From: Streptococcus macacae NCTC 11558
GTDB taxonomy: Bacteria; Bacillota; Bacilli; Lactobacillales; Streptococcaceae
Direction: 5' to 3'
NCBI RefSeq assembly: GCF_000187995.2
Contig: NZ_AEUW02000001.1
Location: 992,001-1,056,000, forward strand
DNA: 64,000 nt
Under the pieces are notes generated by a model. The model saw nothing but the letters and a program-made list of their open reading frames with translations, was not told where the DNA came from and ran no database searches. The translations under genes were made by a program, and so were the position numbers. This document shows, piece after piece, positions 35,005-45,326 of this stretch (positions within the stretch are counted from its first letter, which is position 1; each line of letters opens with the position of its first letter).

Positions 35005-35235
35005 ATTAGCTTTACTTTTCCTCTACTATCCGTAGCAATCATTCCGAAAAAGGTAAGCGTCAAATCAGCCTTAGCTTCTCTTCAATAGTTTATTAGATGT
35101 ATAGCCAAAGCTGATATGATACAAAAAGCCACACGACTTTTTGTATCTTTCAGTCACCCAATAATTTCAGCCTCAGCTTTTTAAAGCCCTTCAAATTACT
35201 GAACCTAGTTTTCAATGATAGTCAAAAAAGATGAT

Positions 35236-36255
35236 TCATTCACCAGCACCAGGTCCAGTTATCTGATTACGATAGGCCTTCGGTAATAGACCATGTTTGT
35301 TTTTAAATTCTCGATAAAGCTGGTTGAGATTTGTAAATCCTGTTCGCTCTGCGATGTCGCTGATTGGTAAAGTAGAAGTGTTAAGATAGCGTTCCACATC
35401 GGCTAAGCGTTTCTCGATTTGTATTTGTTTGAAGGATTTGCCATAGGATTTTTTCAGAAGAGAAGACAGGTATTTTTCATGATAGCCAAAGACCTGAGAT
35501 AATTCTGACAGATTGGTGGTTTGATAGTGCTGTTCAATGTAATTGACCACGTTAAAAATGGTGTTGGAGGAACTATCTGAGAAATGGATGAGACTCTTAT
35601 CCTCTTGCTTACTGAGATAGATGAGCTCTAAAAAGATCAAGGAAAAGTAGTGCTTGCTGGCTTCCATCTTATAAGTCCGGTCCTTGTATTGTTCCAGCAG
35701 TAAGTCTTCAAAGAGAGATCGGATTTGAGGACTATCTCCTGTTCTGAAAATGATGTAGTTGTTATGACTTTGATTGGAATAAAGTGTCTGACTCATGAAA
35801 TGCGTTAATAGGTTCTTGTCATCCAGTGTCAATAAGGACTTGAAATAATCGTGCTGCATGACAATGTTGATAATAATGTCATCATGAACCGGTTTCATCT
35901 TGGCCCGCACGACCTGCGTATCAAAAAAGCAAATGTCACCAGCTGTCAAGGTAATCTCTTGATTATCGATAAAGTAGGTAGCCTTACCCGAATAAATATA
36001 GTTCAAATTGATATTGCGATAGGTGTGAAAGGGCATAAAGGTATAGCGGGAATCCTTACGAATATGAAGGGGATTATGTACCAAATCTCCTACATCAATC
36101 ATCAGGACTTCCTTGCCATCGATAAATTGCCGTTCGGTATAGGTAGCCTCATAGCGTTTGGAATAAGAGCCGCTGTGGGTTAAATAGTAGTTTTCATTTT
36201 CTGTATGTTCAAATAATAGCGTTTCCAAATTTTTGAGTTCATCTTGTTTTGTCAT
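35236..36255 (-). CDS. AraC family regulator with N-terminal cupin sensor
   Basis: 339 residues. An N-terminal cupin (NLNYIYSGKATYFIDNQEIT, LTAGDICFFD) probably binds sugar. The C-terminal double helix-turn-helix starts near residue 230 (NLSELSQVFGYHEKYLSSLL, ISDIAERTGFTNLNQLYREF). It is divergent from the beta-glucoside genes bglPA, so it is the likely activator of beta-glucoside use, analogous to the AraC-type BglC I recall from the S. mutans bgl regulon. No BglG/LicT antiterminator or RAT sequence is present. Confidence 0.88.
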   Translation of the reverse strand: MTKQDELKNLETLLFEHTENENYYLTHSGSYSKRYEATYTERQFIDGKEVLMIDVGDLVHNPLHIRKDSRYTFMPFHTYRNINLNYIYSGKATYFIDNQEITLTAGDICFFDTQVVRAKMKPVHDDIIINIVMQHDYFKSLLTLDDKNLLTHFMSQTLYSNQSHNNYIIFRTGDSPQIRSLFEDLLLEQYKDRTYKMEASKHYFSLIFLELIYLSKQEDKSLIHFSDSSSNTIFNVVNYIEQHYQTTNLSELSQVFGYHEKYLSSLLKKSYGKSFKQIQIEKRLADVERYLNTSTLPISDIAERTGFTNLNQLYREFKNKHGLLPKAYRNQITGPGAGE

Positions 36256-36304
36256 GGCTATAGTATATCTTACTTTTTGATAGTAATCAACTTCTTTTCT
36301 GACA

Positions 36305-36333
36305 TTGCCAATAGAAAACGCTTCCGATATAAT
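36305..36333 (+). promoter_or_regulatory. bglP promoter with overlapping cre-like site
   Basis: TTGCCA (36305-36310), 17-bp spacer, TATAAT (36328-36333). Spacer sequence TAGAAAACGCTTCCG (36312-36326) fits the CcpA cre pattern with two mismatches, suggesting glucose repression. Confidence 0.65.
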
Positions 36334-36366
36334 AAAAACATAAAAATTACAAAAAGGAGATTCGCC

Positions 36367-38220
36367 ATGGAAAATAAGGAATTAGCTCAAAAAATCATTG
36401 ATTTAGTGGCTGGCGAGAAAAATATTGCTACGATTACTCACTGTGCAACCAGGCTCCGCTTTAACTTGAAAGATGATAGTAAAGCGGATGCGGAAGTCTT
36501 GAAAAACTTACCTGGGGTTCTGACAGCTCAATTTTCAAGCGGCCAGCTGCAAGTGGTCATTGGAGCCAAGGTGCAGGCCATCTATAAAGAGGTGATCAAT
36601 CTGGTCAATGTTAAGGAGGAGTCTGACGAGGCTCCAAAAACACGTTTCAGTCTCTCCGCTATTGTAGAGACAATCTCTGGCGTCTTTTCACCGACCCTAC
36701 CTGTATTGGTGGGATGTGGGATGTTAAAGGCAATCGTATCCCTCTTGACCAATCTCCATATCATAGGTGCTGATGATTCTCTGACCATCCTCCTCTCTAT
36801 GATGGGTAATCTCATCTTCTATTTCTTTCCTTTTTTCCTAGCAGTCAGTGCTGCTAAGAAATTTAAGGTCAGTGAATATATGGCCCTGGCCTTGGCAGCC
36901 GCTTATATGTACCCAACTATCATGGAAGGGGCTGCTAAGATTGCAGAAGGTGGTCCATCAGCTTTGACAGTCTTAGGCCTGCCAATCTTATTTGTCAATT
37001 ATAGCTCAACCGTTATTCCCATCATCCTGTCAGTTTGGATTTTGAGTTTAATTTACAACAAAATCGACAAATTGGTCCCTGACTTTTTGAAAATTCTCTT
37101 TTCATCCATGCTAGTTTTACTGGTCATGGTTCCACTACAACTTGTGGTCTTGGGACCTATCGGTTCTTACGCAGGGACTTACATTGCTCAAGCCATTGAG
37201 TGGTTCTATACGTTTGGTGGTGTCTTCTCAGCTGCCTTGTTGGGAGGAACACGTTCCATCCTGACCATGCTTGGGATGCACTATGCTCTAGCCCCACTAC
37301 AAATACAACAAATTGCAGAGACTGGAGCTTCAACACTCTTGGTCAGTGCCCTAACTGCAAACTTTGCCCAAGCGGGTGCTGCCTTGGGGACAGGGGTTGC
37401 CCTCAAGGATAAGACCGAAAAATCTGTTGCTTTCTCTACTGCCTTCACAGCACTTCTTGGTATTACAGAGCCCGCCATGTATGGGGTCAACCTCAAATAC
37501 AAACGCCCCTTTGCTATTGCGCTTGCTTCATCAGCTGTCGCTGCTGCATTCTTGTCCCTCTTTAACACAGGTGCCATGGTCTACGCGCCTCCAGGACTCT
37601 TTACCCTGATTACTTATAAGGCTGATAGTTTTGTCTTTGTCCTTATCGGTGTTGCCGTCGCCTTCTTTATGGCTGCCATCTTGTCTTATTTCTTCGGTCT
37701 TACTGGAAAATCACTGTCAACACCAGCAGCTGAAGAGGATAAGAAACTTGTCTCTGAAGATATCTTAGCTCCTCTTGCAGGACAAGTCCTTCCACTTAGC
37801 CAAGTCAAGGACGAAGTCTTTGCCAGTGGGGCCATGGGAACTGGCCTTGCCATCTTGCCAAACGAAGGCAAACTTTATGCACCTTTTGATGGGAAAGTAT
37901 CGATGATTTTCAAAACCCAACACGCACTTGGTTTGGTTAGTGACGAACTTGGGATTGAACTGCTCATTCACATTGGAATGAACACTGTAGAAGAAAATGG
38001 TAGTGGATTTCATGCCTTGGTCAAAGAAGGTGATCACTTCAAAGCGGGACAAGTCCTGCTAGAATTTGACCTCGAGACCTTGTCTCAAAAATACCCAATG
38101 GAAACACCTATTATCGTGACCAACAACAGTGCTTTCTCAAACATTCAAACCTATGACCAGCAAACCGTCACACAAAAAGATGTGATTATGATGTTGGAAG
38201 GTGAGAAAAGCTCCAATTAG
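36367..38220 (+). CDS. bglP: Beta-glucoside-specific PTS enzyme IIBCA
   Basis: 617 residues from the ATG at 36367 (MENKELAQKIIDLVAGEKNI), with AAAAGGAG upstream; an extended upstream frame has no ribosome site. Domain order IIB-IIC-IIA. The phosphorylated Cys26 is in ITHCATRLRF, IIC spans about eight membrane segments with GITEPAMYGVNLKYKRPF, and IIA has LLIHIGMNTVEENG with its phosphorylated His. It imports and phosphorylates beta-glucosides such as esculin, arbutin or salicin, using phosphate from HPr and EI (both in this window). Confidence 0.95.
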   Translation: MENKELAQKIIDLVAGEKNIATITHCATRLRFNLKDDSKADAEVLKNLPGVLTAQFSSGQLQVVIGAKVQAIYKEVINLVNVKEESDEAPKTRFSLSAIVETISGVFSPTLPVLVGCGMLKAIVSLLTNLHIIGADDSLTILLSMMGNLIFYFFPFFLAVSAAKKFKVSEYMALALAAAYMYPTIMEGAAKIAEGGPSALTVLGLPILFVNYSSTVIPIILSVWILSLIYNKIDKLVPDFLKILFSSMLVLLVMVPLQLVVLGPIGSYAGTYIAQAIEWFYTFGGVFSAALLGGTRSILTMLGMHYALAPLQIQQIAETGASTLLVSALTANFAQAGAALGTGVALKDKTEKSVAFSTAFTALLGITEPAMYGVNLKYKRPFAIALASSAVAAAFLSLFNTGAMVYAPPGLFTLITYKADSFVFVLIGVAVAFFMAAILSYFFGLTGKSLSTPAAEEDKKLVSEDILAPLAGQVLPLSQVKDEVFASGAMGTGLAILPNEGKLYAPFDGKVSMIFKTQHALGLVSDELGIELLIHIGMNTVEENGSGFHALVKEGDHFKAGQVLLEFDLETLSQKYPMETPIIVTNNSAFSNIQTYDQQTVTQKDVIMMLEGEKSSN

Positions 38221-38284
38221 AACTGAAATCATTTAAGAATCGCCTAGCGACTCTTAACTCTTAGAAAGATAAAACAATAATTGA

Positions 38285-39760
<1,476 letters not shown>

Positions 39761-39779
39761 AAAAACAAGATTCACAACT

Positions 39780-39820
39780 ATCACTACTCTTCACTTCAAT
39801 ATTAAGAGTGGTGATTTTTT
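39780..39820 (+). terminator. Terminator of bglPA
   Basis: ATCACTACTCTT pairs with AAGAGTGGTGAT (one wobble) around a 12-nt loop, followed by TTTTTT. The rest of the gap to 40027 shows nothing recognisable. Confidence 0.8.
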
Positions 39821-40027
39821 CTTCTCTAGGTATCTGATTGGTATCAATCAATAGCAAAATATACAAAGTACGGACTTTGGCTTTTCAACCTCTATTACTC
39901 TTAGGCTGTTCTGTGAGTTTATAACTGGTCACTCAAGTAATGAAGGACATAACTAAAAACCATAAACGTTCTTTAAATTTATGCTTCTAAAGAGTATCTG
40001 TAATCTTGGCTTTCTCCTTTTCCAAAA

Positions 40028-40495
40028 CTAATCCTCCACTCGCTCGTTCCAATCAATAGCCCCGTTTTCATAGGCTTCTTGCTGGAGGAGATCGGCGATG
40101 GTCAGAGTCTGGAGCTGGTCATAAAAGGCGCCCAGGCCTTTTTCCAGCGTGCTTTTGACCTTGTCCTCCACCTCACGGACATGAGCGCCGTCATCATAGA
40201 TCTGGTAGGCCATGTGCTTGAAGTCCAGGACATCGGCCTGCAGCTCCAAGGCAAAAAAGATATCCTTGAGACTAATCTCCTCCACTGGCTTGGCCAGCTG
40301 GTAGCCACCTGTCTTGCTGGCGTTGGACGAGACCAAGCCCGCCTTGGACAGCTTCATTAGGACCTTTTTTAGATAAGAGTCCGACACCTGCAGAATCTGG
40401 CTCAGGACATGGCTTTTGACAGGCTGATGCCCCTTTTGCAGCGCCAGCATAGTGATGACATAGGTCGCCTGCTCAAAACTTTTATTTAACTTCAT
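40028..40495 (-). CDS. Rrf2 family transcriptional regulator
   Basis: 155 residues. The N-terminal winged helix (SFEQATYVITMLALQKGHQP, VSDSYLKKVLMKLSKAGLV) with SKTGGYQLAKP is the Rrf2 signature. It has no cysteines at all, so it cannot carry the Fe-S cluster of IscR/NsrR and must sense by another route, like the YwnA/CymR-type members. Its ATG overlaps the stop of the SRPBCC gene (ATGA). It is the last gene of an operon whose promoter carries a dyad, so autoregulation is likely. Confidence 0.9.
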   Translation of the reverse strand: MKLNKSFEQATYVITMLALQKGHQPVKSHVLSQILQVSDSYLKKVLMKLSKAGLVSSNASKTGGYQLAKPVEEISLKDIFFALELQADVLDFKHMAYQIYDDGAHVREVEDKVKSTLEKGLGAFYDQLQTLTIADLLQQEAYENGAIDWNERVED

Positions 40496-40929
40496 ATTGC
40501 CTCCAATCTTCTTTTTCCAGCTGTGAGGATGGTTCGGTAGAGAGTAGCCGCCATCTTGCCGGCTAGGAGGTTGAGAGCTTTTTGCCCTAGGGAAATGGGC
40601 ACCTCAATCTCGATGGTCCAGGTCACCTTGGTCCGCTGAGGGTTCACAGCTTCAAAGGCAATCTCTGTAAAATCCTGCCTAACTGCCGGCAGGGAAGGAT
40701 TGACCCTATAAAAAGCCAGCTCCTCCACCTCGGTAAGCTATTTCGCATACCAACCCGTTATCATGATGATATCACGTTTAGCTCCTTTTTGCCACTGGTC
40801 ACCCGGTCGCCAGCTGGATTTGAAAACAAGGAGCGAAGCTATAAAGTTTTCAGACCTGTAAAACCAGTCGAAGGTCTGCTCCAGCGATGCAGCAATTTCC
40901 TGCTGGACGCTCACGATTTCTACTGCCAT
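40492..40929 (-). pseudogene. SRPBCC-fold protein interrupted by an in-frame amber codon
   Basis: The frame of 146 codons reads MAVEIVSVQQEIAASLEQTF and so on to ITGWYAK, then TAG (complement of 40738-40740), then continues in the same frame with LTEVEELAFYRVNPSLPAVR to the end. Both halves form one START/polyketide-cyclase-like (SRPBCC) domain of about 145 residues. The break is a single nonsense codon with no frameshift. Second gene of the operon; its ATG follows the stop of the NAD(P)-binding gene directly. Confidence 0.8.
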
Positions 40930-41499
40930 CTATTGCACCATCTTGCTGACCAGCTCATCTGAAACTTGACCGACCAGAACCGGCTTCATATTTTTCATGA
41001 AAAGCCCGAAGAATTTAAATATAGGCACCATCTTAGCCAGAGCGTCACTGCGGCCATTGCCATAGACCAGCGTTGGCTCCATCACTTCAGTGCGAATGCC
41101 TGAAGCACGCAGCTGATCCGCAATGCGCTTCTTGCCTTCCAGAAATTTCTTGGGCCCAAGAAGACCGCCGATAAAGCCCATGGCCTGGACTTTCTTAGCT
41201 TTGGCAATCTCCAGCATGACCTGGGCCGGTTTGTCATTGACCTCGATAAAGGCTGCATCATCACTTTCCGGCCGGCCGACAAAGTCCACGATATAATCCA
41301 CCTGCTCCGGCAGCTGCTGACTGACGGCCTCATAATCGGTCACGTCCGCTGCGATATTGTGGACTTGAGCGTTTTTCAGGGCATTTTCCCCTGATCGTGA
41401 TACGACGTAGAAAGTCGCCGTCGGATCCTTGGCCAGCCAAGCCTCTGTCACATTGCGTCCGATATAGCCATTGCCGCCTAATAATACTATGTTTGTCAT
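40930..41499 (-). CDS. NAD(P)H-binding reductase/epimerase-like protein
   Basis: 189 residues of an atypical SDR. IVLLGGNGYIGRNVTEAWL is the nucleotide site and VDFVGRPESDD, MGFIGGLLGPKKF and EPTLVYGNGRSDA follow. It lacks the Tyr-x-x-x-Lys pair in clear form, like NmrA/HSCARG-type proteins that may sense redox state rather than catalyse. First gene of an Rrf2-controlled operon. Confidence 0.82.
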   Translation of the reverse strand: MTNIVLLGGNGYIGRNVTEAWLAKDPTATFYVVSRSGENALKNAQVHNIAADVTDYEAVSQQLPEQVDYIVDFVGRPESDDAAFIEVNDKPAQVMLEIAKAKKVQAMGFIGGLLGPKKFLEGKKRIADQLRASGIRTEVMEPTLVYGNGRSDALAKMVPIFKFFGLFMKNMKPVLVGQVSDELVSKMVQ

Positions 41500-41535
41500 G
41501 TTGATACCTCGTTTTTCTTAAGACATTTATTATAT

Positions 41536-41571
41536 TAGGATCATTATATATCCTAGGACTTTTTTTGTCAA
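41536..41571 (-). promoter_or_regulatory. Promoter and Rrf2-type dyad of the oxidoreductase operon
   Basis: Minus strand TTGACA (41566-41571), 17-bp spacer, TATAAT (41543-41548), a near-perfect sigma-A promoter. TAGGAT-N8-ATCCTA (41536-41555) overlaps the -10, placed so that bound repressor would block polymerase. The Rrf2 protein of the operon is the obvious binder. Confidence 0.75.
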
Positions 41572-41590
41572 TGAAAAAACCAATTGTTAA

Positions 41591-41620
41591 AAATAAAAAC
41601 CAAGGCTGAAAAGCTTTGGT
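41591..41620 (-). terminator. Terminator after the 173-residue membrane protein
   Basis: Minus strand ACCAAAGC-TTTTCA-GCCTTGGT followed by TTTTATTTTT. Confidence 0.7.
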
Positions 41621-41690
41621 CTAAAGGATAATGTCCATTTTAAGGTTTTGGGTATTTTCTAAAACTTGAAAATTTTAAAACAGCAGCTGT

Positions 41691-42212
41691 CTATTTTTGT
41701 TCATCTTTGGCTTCAAGGCCCAGCAAGCGGCGGAAATTTCCCCAATAAGTCTGAAATTTTTCCTTTTCTCCGGGAATGGTTTTTCCGACCCTATCTACTC
41801 CCACTACAAAAACAGCTATAGTCACATAGTCTTTGGCCTTGTCAATCAGCTCCAGCTGCTCCAAGATGATAAATAAAAGGTAGACGAGAAAAAGGATAGT
41901 TCTAAGCGGCAAGGCCATCAGGAAATTAAGCAGGATCTGCTGAGCTTTAAGACCTGCCGCCCACCATCCCTTTGCCTTTTTAAGCTGACGCTCAATAGTC
42001 TTACTGAGGGCATGGTAAAAGCCTTCTGAGGTATAGACCAAAGCTAAGATTGCTATGACAATCATGCCTAAATTTTCCGTTCCTTTTTTGCTCAGGCCCA
42101 GAGCTAAAGCGCCCTGCATAATCAAGTCAGTCAGGACCGTCAAGGATAGGATAACAAAAATGAGATAGAACAGACCCATGATCAGGACTTGCAGCAGTCG
42201 TTTTCTCTTCAT
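41691..42212 (-). CDS. Four-helix membrane protein, unknown
   Basis: 173 residues with membrane segments near 8-32 (VLIMGLFYLIFVILSLTVLT), 48-62 (LGMIVIAILALVYTS), 95-117 and a weak one near 128-140, basic ends (MKRKRLL) and a charged C-terminus. No family recognised. It has its own terminator and lies 79 bp after udk on the same strand, so it may be read from the udk promoter. Confidence 0.7.
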   Translation of the reverse strand: MKRKRLLQVLIMGLFYLIFVILSLTVLTDLIMQGALALGLSKKGTENLGMIVIAILALVYTSEGFYHALSKTIERQLKKAKGWWAAGLKAQQILLNFLMALPLRTILFLVYLLFIILEQLELIDKAKDYVTIAVFVVGVDRVGKTIPGEKEKFQTYWGNFRRLLGLEAKDEQK

Positions 42213-42291
42213 TTTATTCCTCCTTCTTTTTAGAATAACAGCTCAGCCCACTGGGTAGACTATTTCTATCATACTATAACAGCTAGAGATT

Positions 42292-42915
42292 TTATTTTCC
42301 TAAGATGGTGGCAATTTTGGTATTTATCAGGTCAATAGCTACTGTATTTGTCACACCTTCTGGAATAACAATATCAGCATAGCGTTTTGTTGGTTCAATA
42401 AATTGATGGTACATTGGCTTAACCACAGAAATATACTGTTCAATAATACTGTCTAAACTGCGTCCTCTCTCCTGCATATCACGCTTAATCCGGCGAATAA
42501 TGCGAATATCATCATCCGTATCAACAAACAATTTAATATCCATAAGTTCACGCAGACGCTGGTCTTCTAATACCAGAATTCCTTCAACAATGAAAACTTC
42601 CTGCGGTTCTTGCCGATAGGTCTGCTCACTGCGAGTATGCTGAGTATAATCATAAATAGGAATATCAACCGGGCGTCCAGCAATTAATTCATTGAGATGT
42701 TCAATCATCAGATCAGTTTCAAAAGCTAAAGGGTGGTCATAATTAGTTGCTACGCGTTCTTCAAAGCTTAAATGGCTCTGATCTTTATAATAAGAGTCAT
42801 GTTCAATCATGGCAATTTTGGCATTGGGAAAATGAGCTAAAATCTCTCGAGATACACTGGTTTTCCCGCCGCCAGATCCACCTGTTACACCAATGACAAT
42901 CGGTTTGTGTCGCAT
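42292..42915 (-). CDS. udk: Uridine kinase
   Basis: 207 residues. The P-loop is [12 protein letters not shown] near residue 9; [21 protein letters not shown] and [10 protein letters not shown] follow in the order of the uridine/cytidine kinase family. It phosphorylates uridine and cytidine in pyrimidine salvage. Composition returns to that of core genes here. Confidence 0.96.
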   Translation of the reverse strand: MRHKPIVIGVTGGSGGGKTSVSREILAHFPNAKIAMIEHDSYYKDQSHLSFEERVATNYDHPLAFETDLMIEHLNELIAGRPVDIPIYDYTQHTRSEQTYRQEPQEVFIVEGILVLEDQRLRELMDIKLFVDTDDDIRIIRRIKRDMQERGRSLDSIIEQYISVVKPMYHQFIEPTKRYADIVIPEGVTNTVAIDLINTKIATILGK

Positions 42916-43158
42916 ATTGAGTTAATAAAGGCATAAACAGCATAAAGCACAAATAAGCTAAACTAAGAGCTCACTTAGATTTTTTAAACCAGGCTCATCA
43001 TTTAGGACTCCATATCCTGCTTTTTTTCTTTGTCTGATGATAGGACTTTATAGTATTTAGCCTTTTTTCCTTTCTGGCTTCTTATAATTTTGTTCTTATT
43101 TATTTTACAATAAATCATGGTATAATGAAATAAAAACTTAGAGAAATGAGGTTCCCTT

Positions 43159-44145
43159 ATGCTCAATTTAGGTATTATAGGAACGGGAACAATTTCCCAT
43201 CAGTTTATTGAAGCCGCTCAGTTAACACAGCAATATCACTTAAAAGCGGTTTATTCACGGCAGCTGGAAAGGGCTCAGAACTTTTTGGCACGATACGAAA
43301 CGAAAAACTTGGCTTGTTATGATGATTTAAAGGCCTTTCTAGCCTCAGACTTTGATATTTTGTATTTAGCCAGCCCAAATGCTCTGCATTATCAACATGC
43401 CAAAGCAGCTCTGGAAGCCGGCAAACATCTTATTGTCGAAAAGCCAGCTTTTTCAACACCGCAGGAATTAGAGGCTATTTTAAAGCTAGCAGAAGAAAAA
43501 TCCCTTTATTTCTTTGAAGCTGCTCGAAATTACCACGAAGATTCTTTAGCGGTTATCAAGCAGTTTTTAGCTGATAAAACTGTTGTTGGAGCCAATTTCT
43601 CCTATATCAAATACTCCTCAAAAATGAAGGACTTATTAGCAGGAAAAATGCCCAATGTTTTTTCAGATAAATTTTCTGGAGGCGCTTTGGTTGATTTAGG
43701 GATCTATCCTATTTATGCAGCTCTAAAGCTATTTGGAAAACCCAAAAGTGTTAACTATACAGCTAGTCAATTAGCAAACAGCATTGATTTAAATGGCAAT
43801 GGCAACCTTATTTACCCTCATTTTCATATTGCTCTTCGAACTGGAAAAAATTATGACGCCCTCAATCATGCTGAAATTTATACAAGAGATGGTACTCTCA
43901 TACTTAATCATATTCAAGGAATCAGCTCTGCTCACTTTAGAAGACATGACGGCAGCCGCAAAGAATTAACCCTTCCTGAAATGGAACACCTTATGTCAGC
44001 AGAAGCCAAGCATTTTGCTGATATGCTCAATCACAAGAATGAAACACTTTACCAGACTTGGTTAGAAGATGCAAGGTCTGCCAGTCAGATCCTCTATCAA
44101 ATGCGCCAAAGTGCTGGTATTGTATTTGAGGCAGATAACAAATGA
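43159..44145 (+). CDS. Gfo/Idh/MocA family oxidoreductase
   Basis: 328 residues. N-terminal Rossmann domain LGIIGTGTISHQFIEAA, then LASPNALHYQHAKAALEAGK and the catalytic VEKPAF block (EKP), with a C-terminal dimerisation and substrate domain (GGALVDLGIYPIYAAL). The sugar substrate is unknown. It overlaps the helicase gene by 4 nt. An extended -10 TGGTATAAT lies about 40 bp before the ATG. Confidence 0.9.
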   Translation: MLNLGIIGTGTISHQFIEAAQLTQQYHLKAVYSRQLERAQNFLARYETKNLACYDDLKAFLASDFDILYLASPNALHYQHAKAALEAGKHLIVEKPAFSTPQELEAILKLAEEKSLYFFEAARNYHEDSLAVIKQFLADKTVVGANFSYIKYSSKMKDLLAGKMPNVFSDKFSGGALVDLGIYPIYAALKLFGKPKSVNYTASQLANSIDLNGNGNLIYPHFHIALRTGKNYDALNHAEIYTRDGTLILNHIQGISSAHFRRHDGSRKELTLPEMEHLMSAEAKHFADMLNHKNETLYQTWLEDARSASQILYQMRQSAGIVFEADNK

Positions 44146-45224
44146 AGACACTATTTCCCAAAGTCTGGTTAGACAGACTAAAGCAAAAACAATTTTCTCA
44201 TTTCACTTCGATCCAAGAAGCTGCATTTGAAACCATTAAAAAAGGCGATAATTTTCTTGGTATCAGCCCAACTGGTAGTGGTAAAACCTTGGCTTATCTG
44301 TGGCCATGCTTATTGAACCTCACTCCCAAAAAGGCACAGCAGCTTTTAATTTTAGCGCCTAATACCGAATTGGCCGGCCAACTGTTTGAAGTGACAAAAA
44401 CATGGGCTCAGCCTATTGGTCTGACAGCTCAGCTTTTCATCTCAGGATCCAGTCAAAAACGTCAGATTGAACGTCTTAAAAAAGGCCCCGAAATTATAAT
44501 CGGAACCCCTGGACGTCTTTTTGAACTGGTCAAACTCAAAAAGATTAAGATGATGAATGTGAATACCATTGTTTTAGATGAGTTTGATGAATTGCTCAGC
44601 AACTCCCAATACCATTTTGTTAAAAATATTATTAAGCGGGTTCCCCGTGACCATCAAATGATCTACATGAGCGCAACAGCTAAGATTGACCCTCAATTTT
44701 TAGCAGCCAATACACTTCGCATTGATCTATCAGAACAAAAAAACGATCAGATTTCACATTACTATATCCTTGTTGATAAACGAGAGCGCGTTGATTTACT
44801 GCGGAAATTTTCTAATATAGCTGATTTCCGTGGATTGGTCTTTTTTAACAGCCTATCTGATCTTGGAGCCAGCGAAGAACGCCTACAGTTTAAGGGAGCT
44901 TTAGCTTTTTCGCTAGCCAGCGACGTTAATGTCAAATTTCGCAAAGTCCTTTTAGCAAAATTCAAAGAGCACGAGATTTCTCTGCTGCTGGCAACAGATT
45001 TATTAGCACGCGGCATAGACATTGAAAATCTTGAAACAGTTATCAACTTTGATTTGCCAAAAGATAAAGAAGATTATCTTCATCGCTCCGGAAGAACAGG
45101 CCGAATGGGAAAAGCCGGCAGAGTTATTACTTTTATCACTCATCCAGAAGAATTAAAAACACTGAAAAAATTTACTCAGGCCAAGGAAGTTTATTTAAAA
45201 AATCAAGTATTGCAGCAAAAATGA
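44142..45224 (+). CDS. DEAD/DEAH-box RNA helicase
   Basis: 360 residues, a minimal two-RecA-domain helicase. Motif Q region FTSIQEAAFE, motif I SPTGSGKT, Ia LAPNTELAGQ, Ib GTPGRL, II DEFD (instead of DEAD), III SATAK, V ATDLLARGID and VI HRSGRTGRMG are all present. Such helicases help RNA folding, decay or ribosome assembly. Motif II DEFD still keeps the catalytic Asp-Glu. Translationally coupled to the oxidoreductase upstream. Confidence 0.93.
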   Translation: MKTLFPKVWLDRLKQKQFSHFTSIQEAAFETIKKGDNFLGISPTGSGKTLAYLWPCLLNLTPKKAQQLLILAPNTELAGQLFEVTKTWAQPIGLTAQLFISGSSQKRQIERLKKGPEIIIGTPGRLFELVKLKKIKMMNVNTIVLDEFDELLSNSQYHFVKNIIKRVPRDHQMIYMSATAKIDPQFLAANTLRIDLSEQKNDQISHYYILVDKRERVDLLRKFSNIADFRGLVFFNSLSDLGASEERLQFKGALAFSLASDVNVKFRKVLLAKFKEHEISLLLATDLLARGIDIENLETVINFDLPKDKEDYLHRSGRTGRMGKAGRVITFITHPEELKTLKKFTQAKEVYLKNQVLQQK

Positions 45225-45240
45225 GAGCCGAAACAAAAAA

Positions 45241-45287
45241 CGAGAGCTAGGAGAAAAGCCGTTTTTTCTCCTAGTTCTCATTTTTTG
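45241..45287. terminator. Terminator between helicase and pckA
   Basis: CGAGAGCTAGGAGAAAA pairs with TTTTCTCCTAGTTCTC (one or two mismatches), followed by ATTTTTT. The opposite side has A-runs, so it may serve both convergent genes. Confidence 0.8.
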
Positions 45288-45326
45288 ATGTTTAATCGCA
45301 GCCATAAAAAATTAAGCGCAATAAAG

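Noticed and set aside
35118..35147. GATACAAAAAG/CTTTTTGTATC inverted repeat as a terminator
   Set aside because: Stem is AT-rich and not followed by a convincing T-run on either strand.
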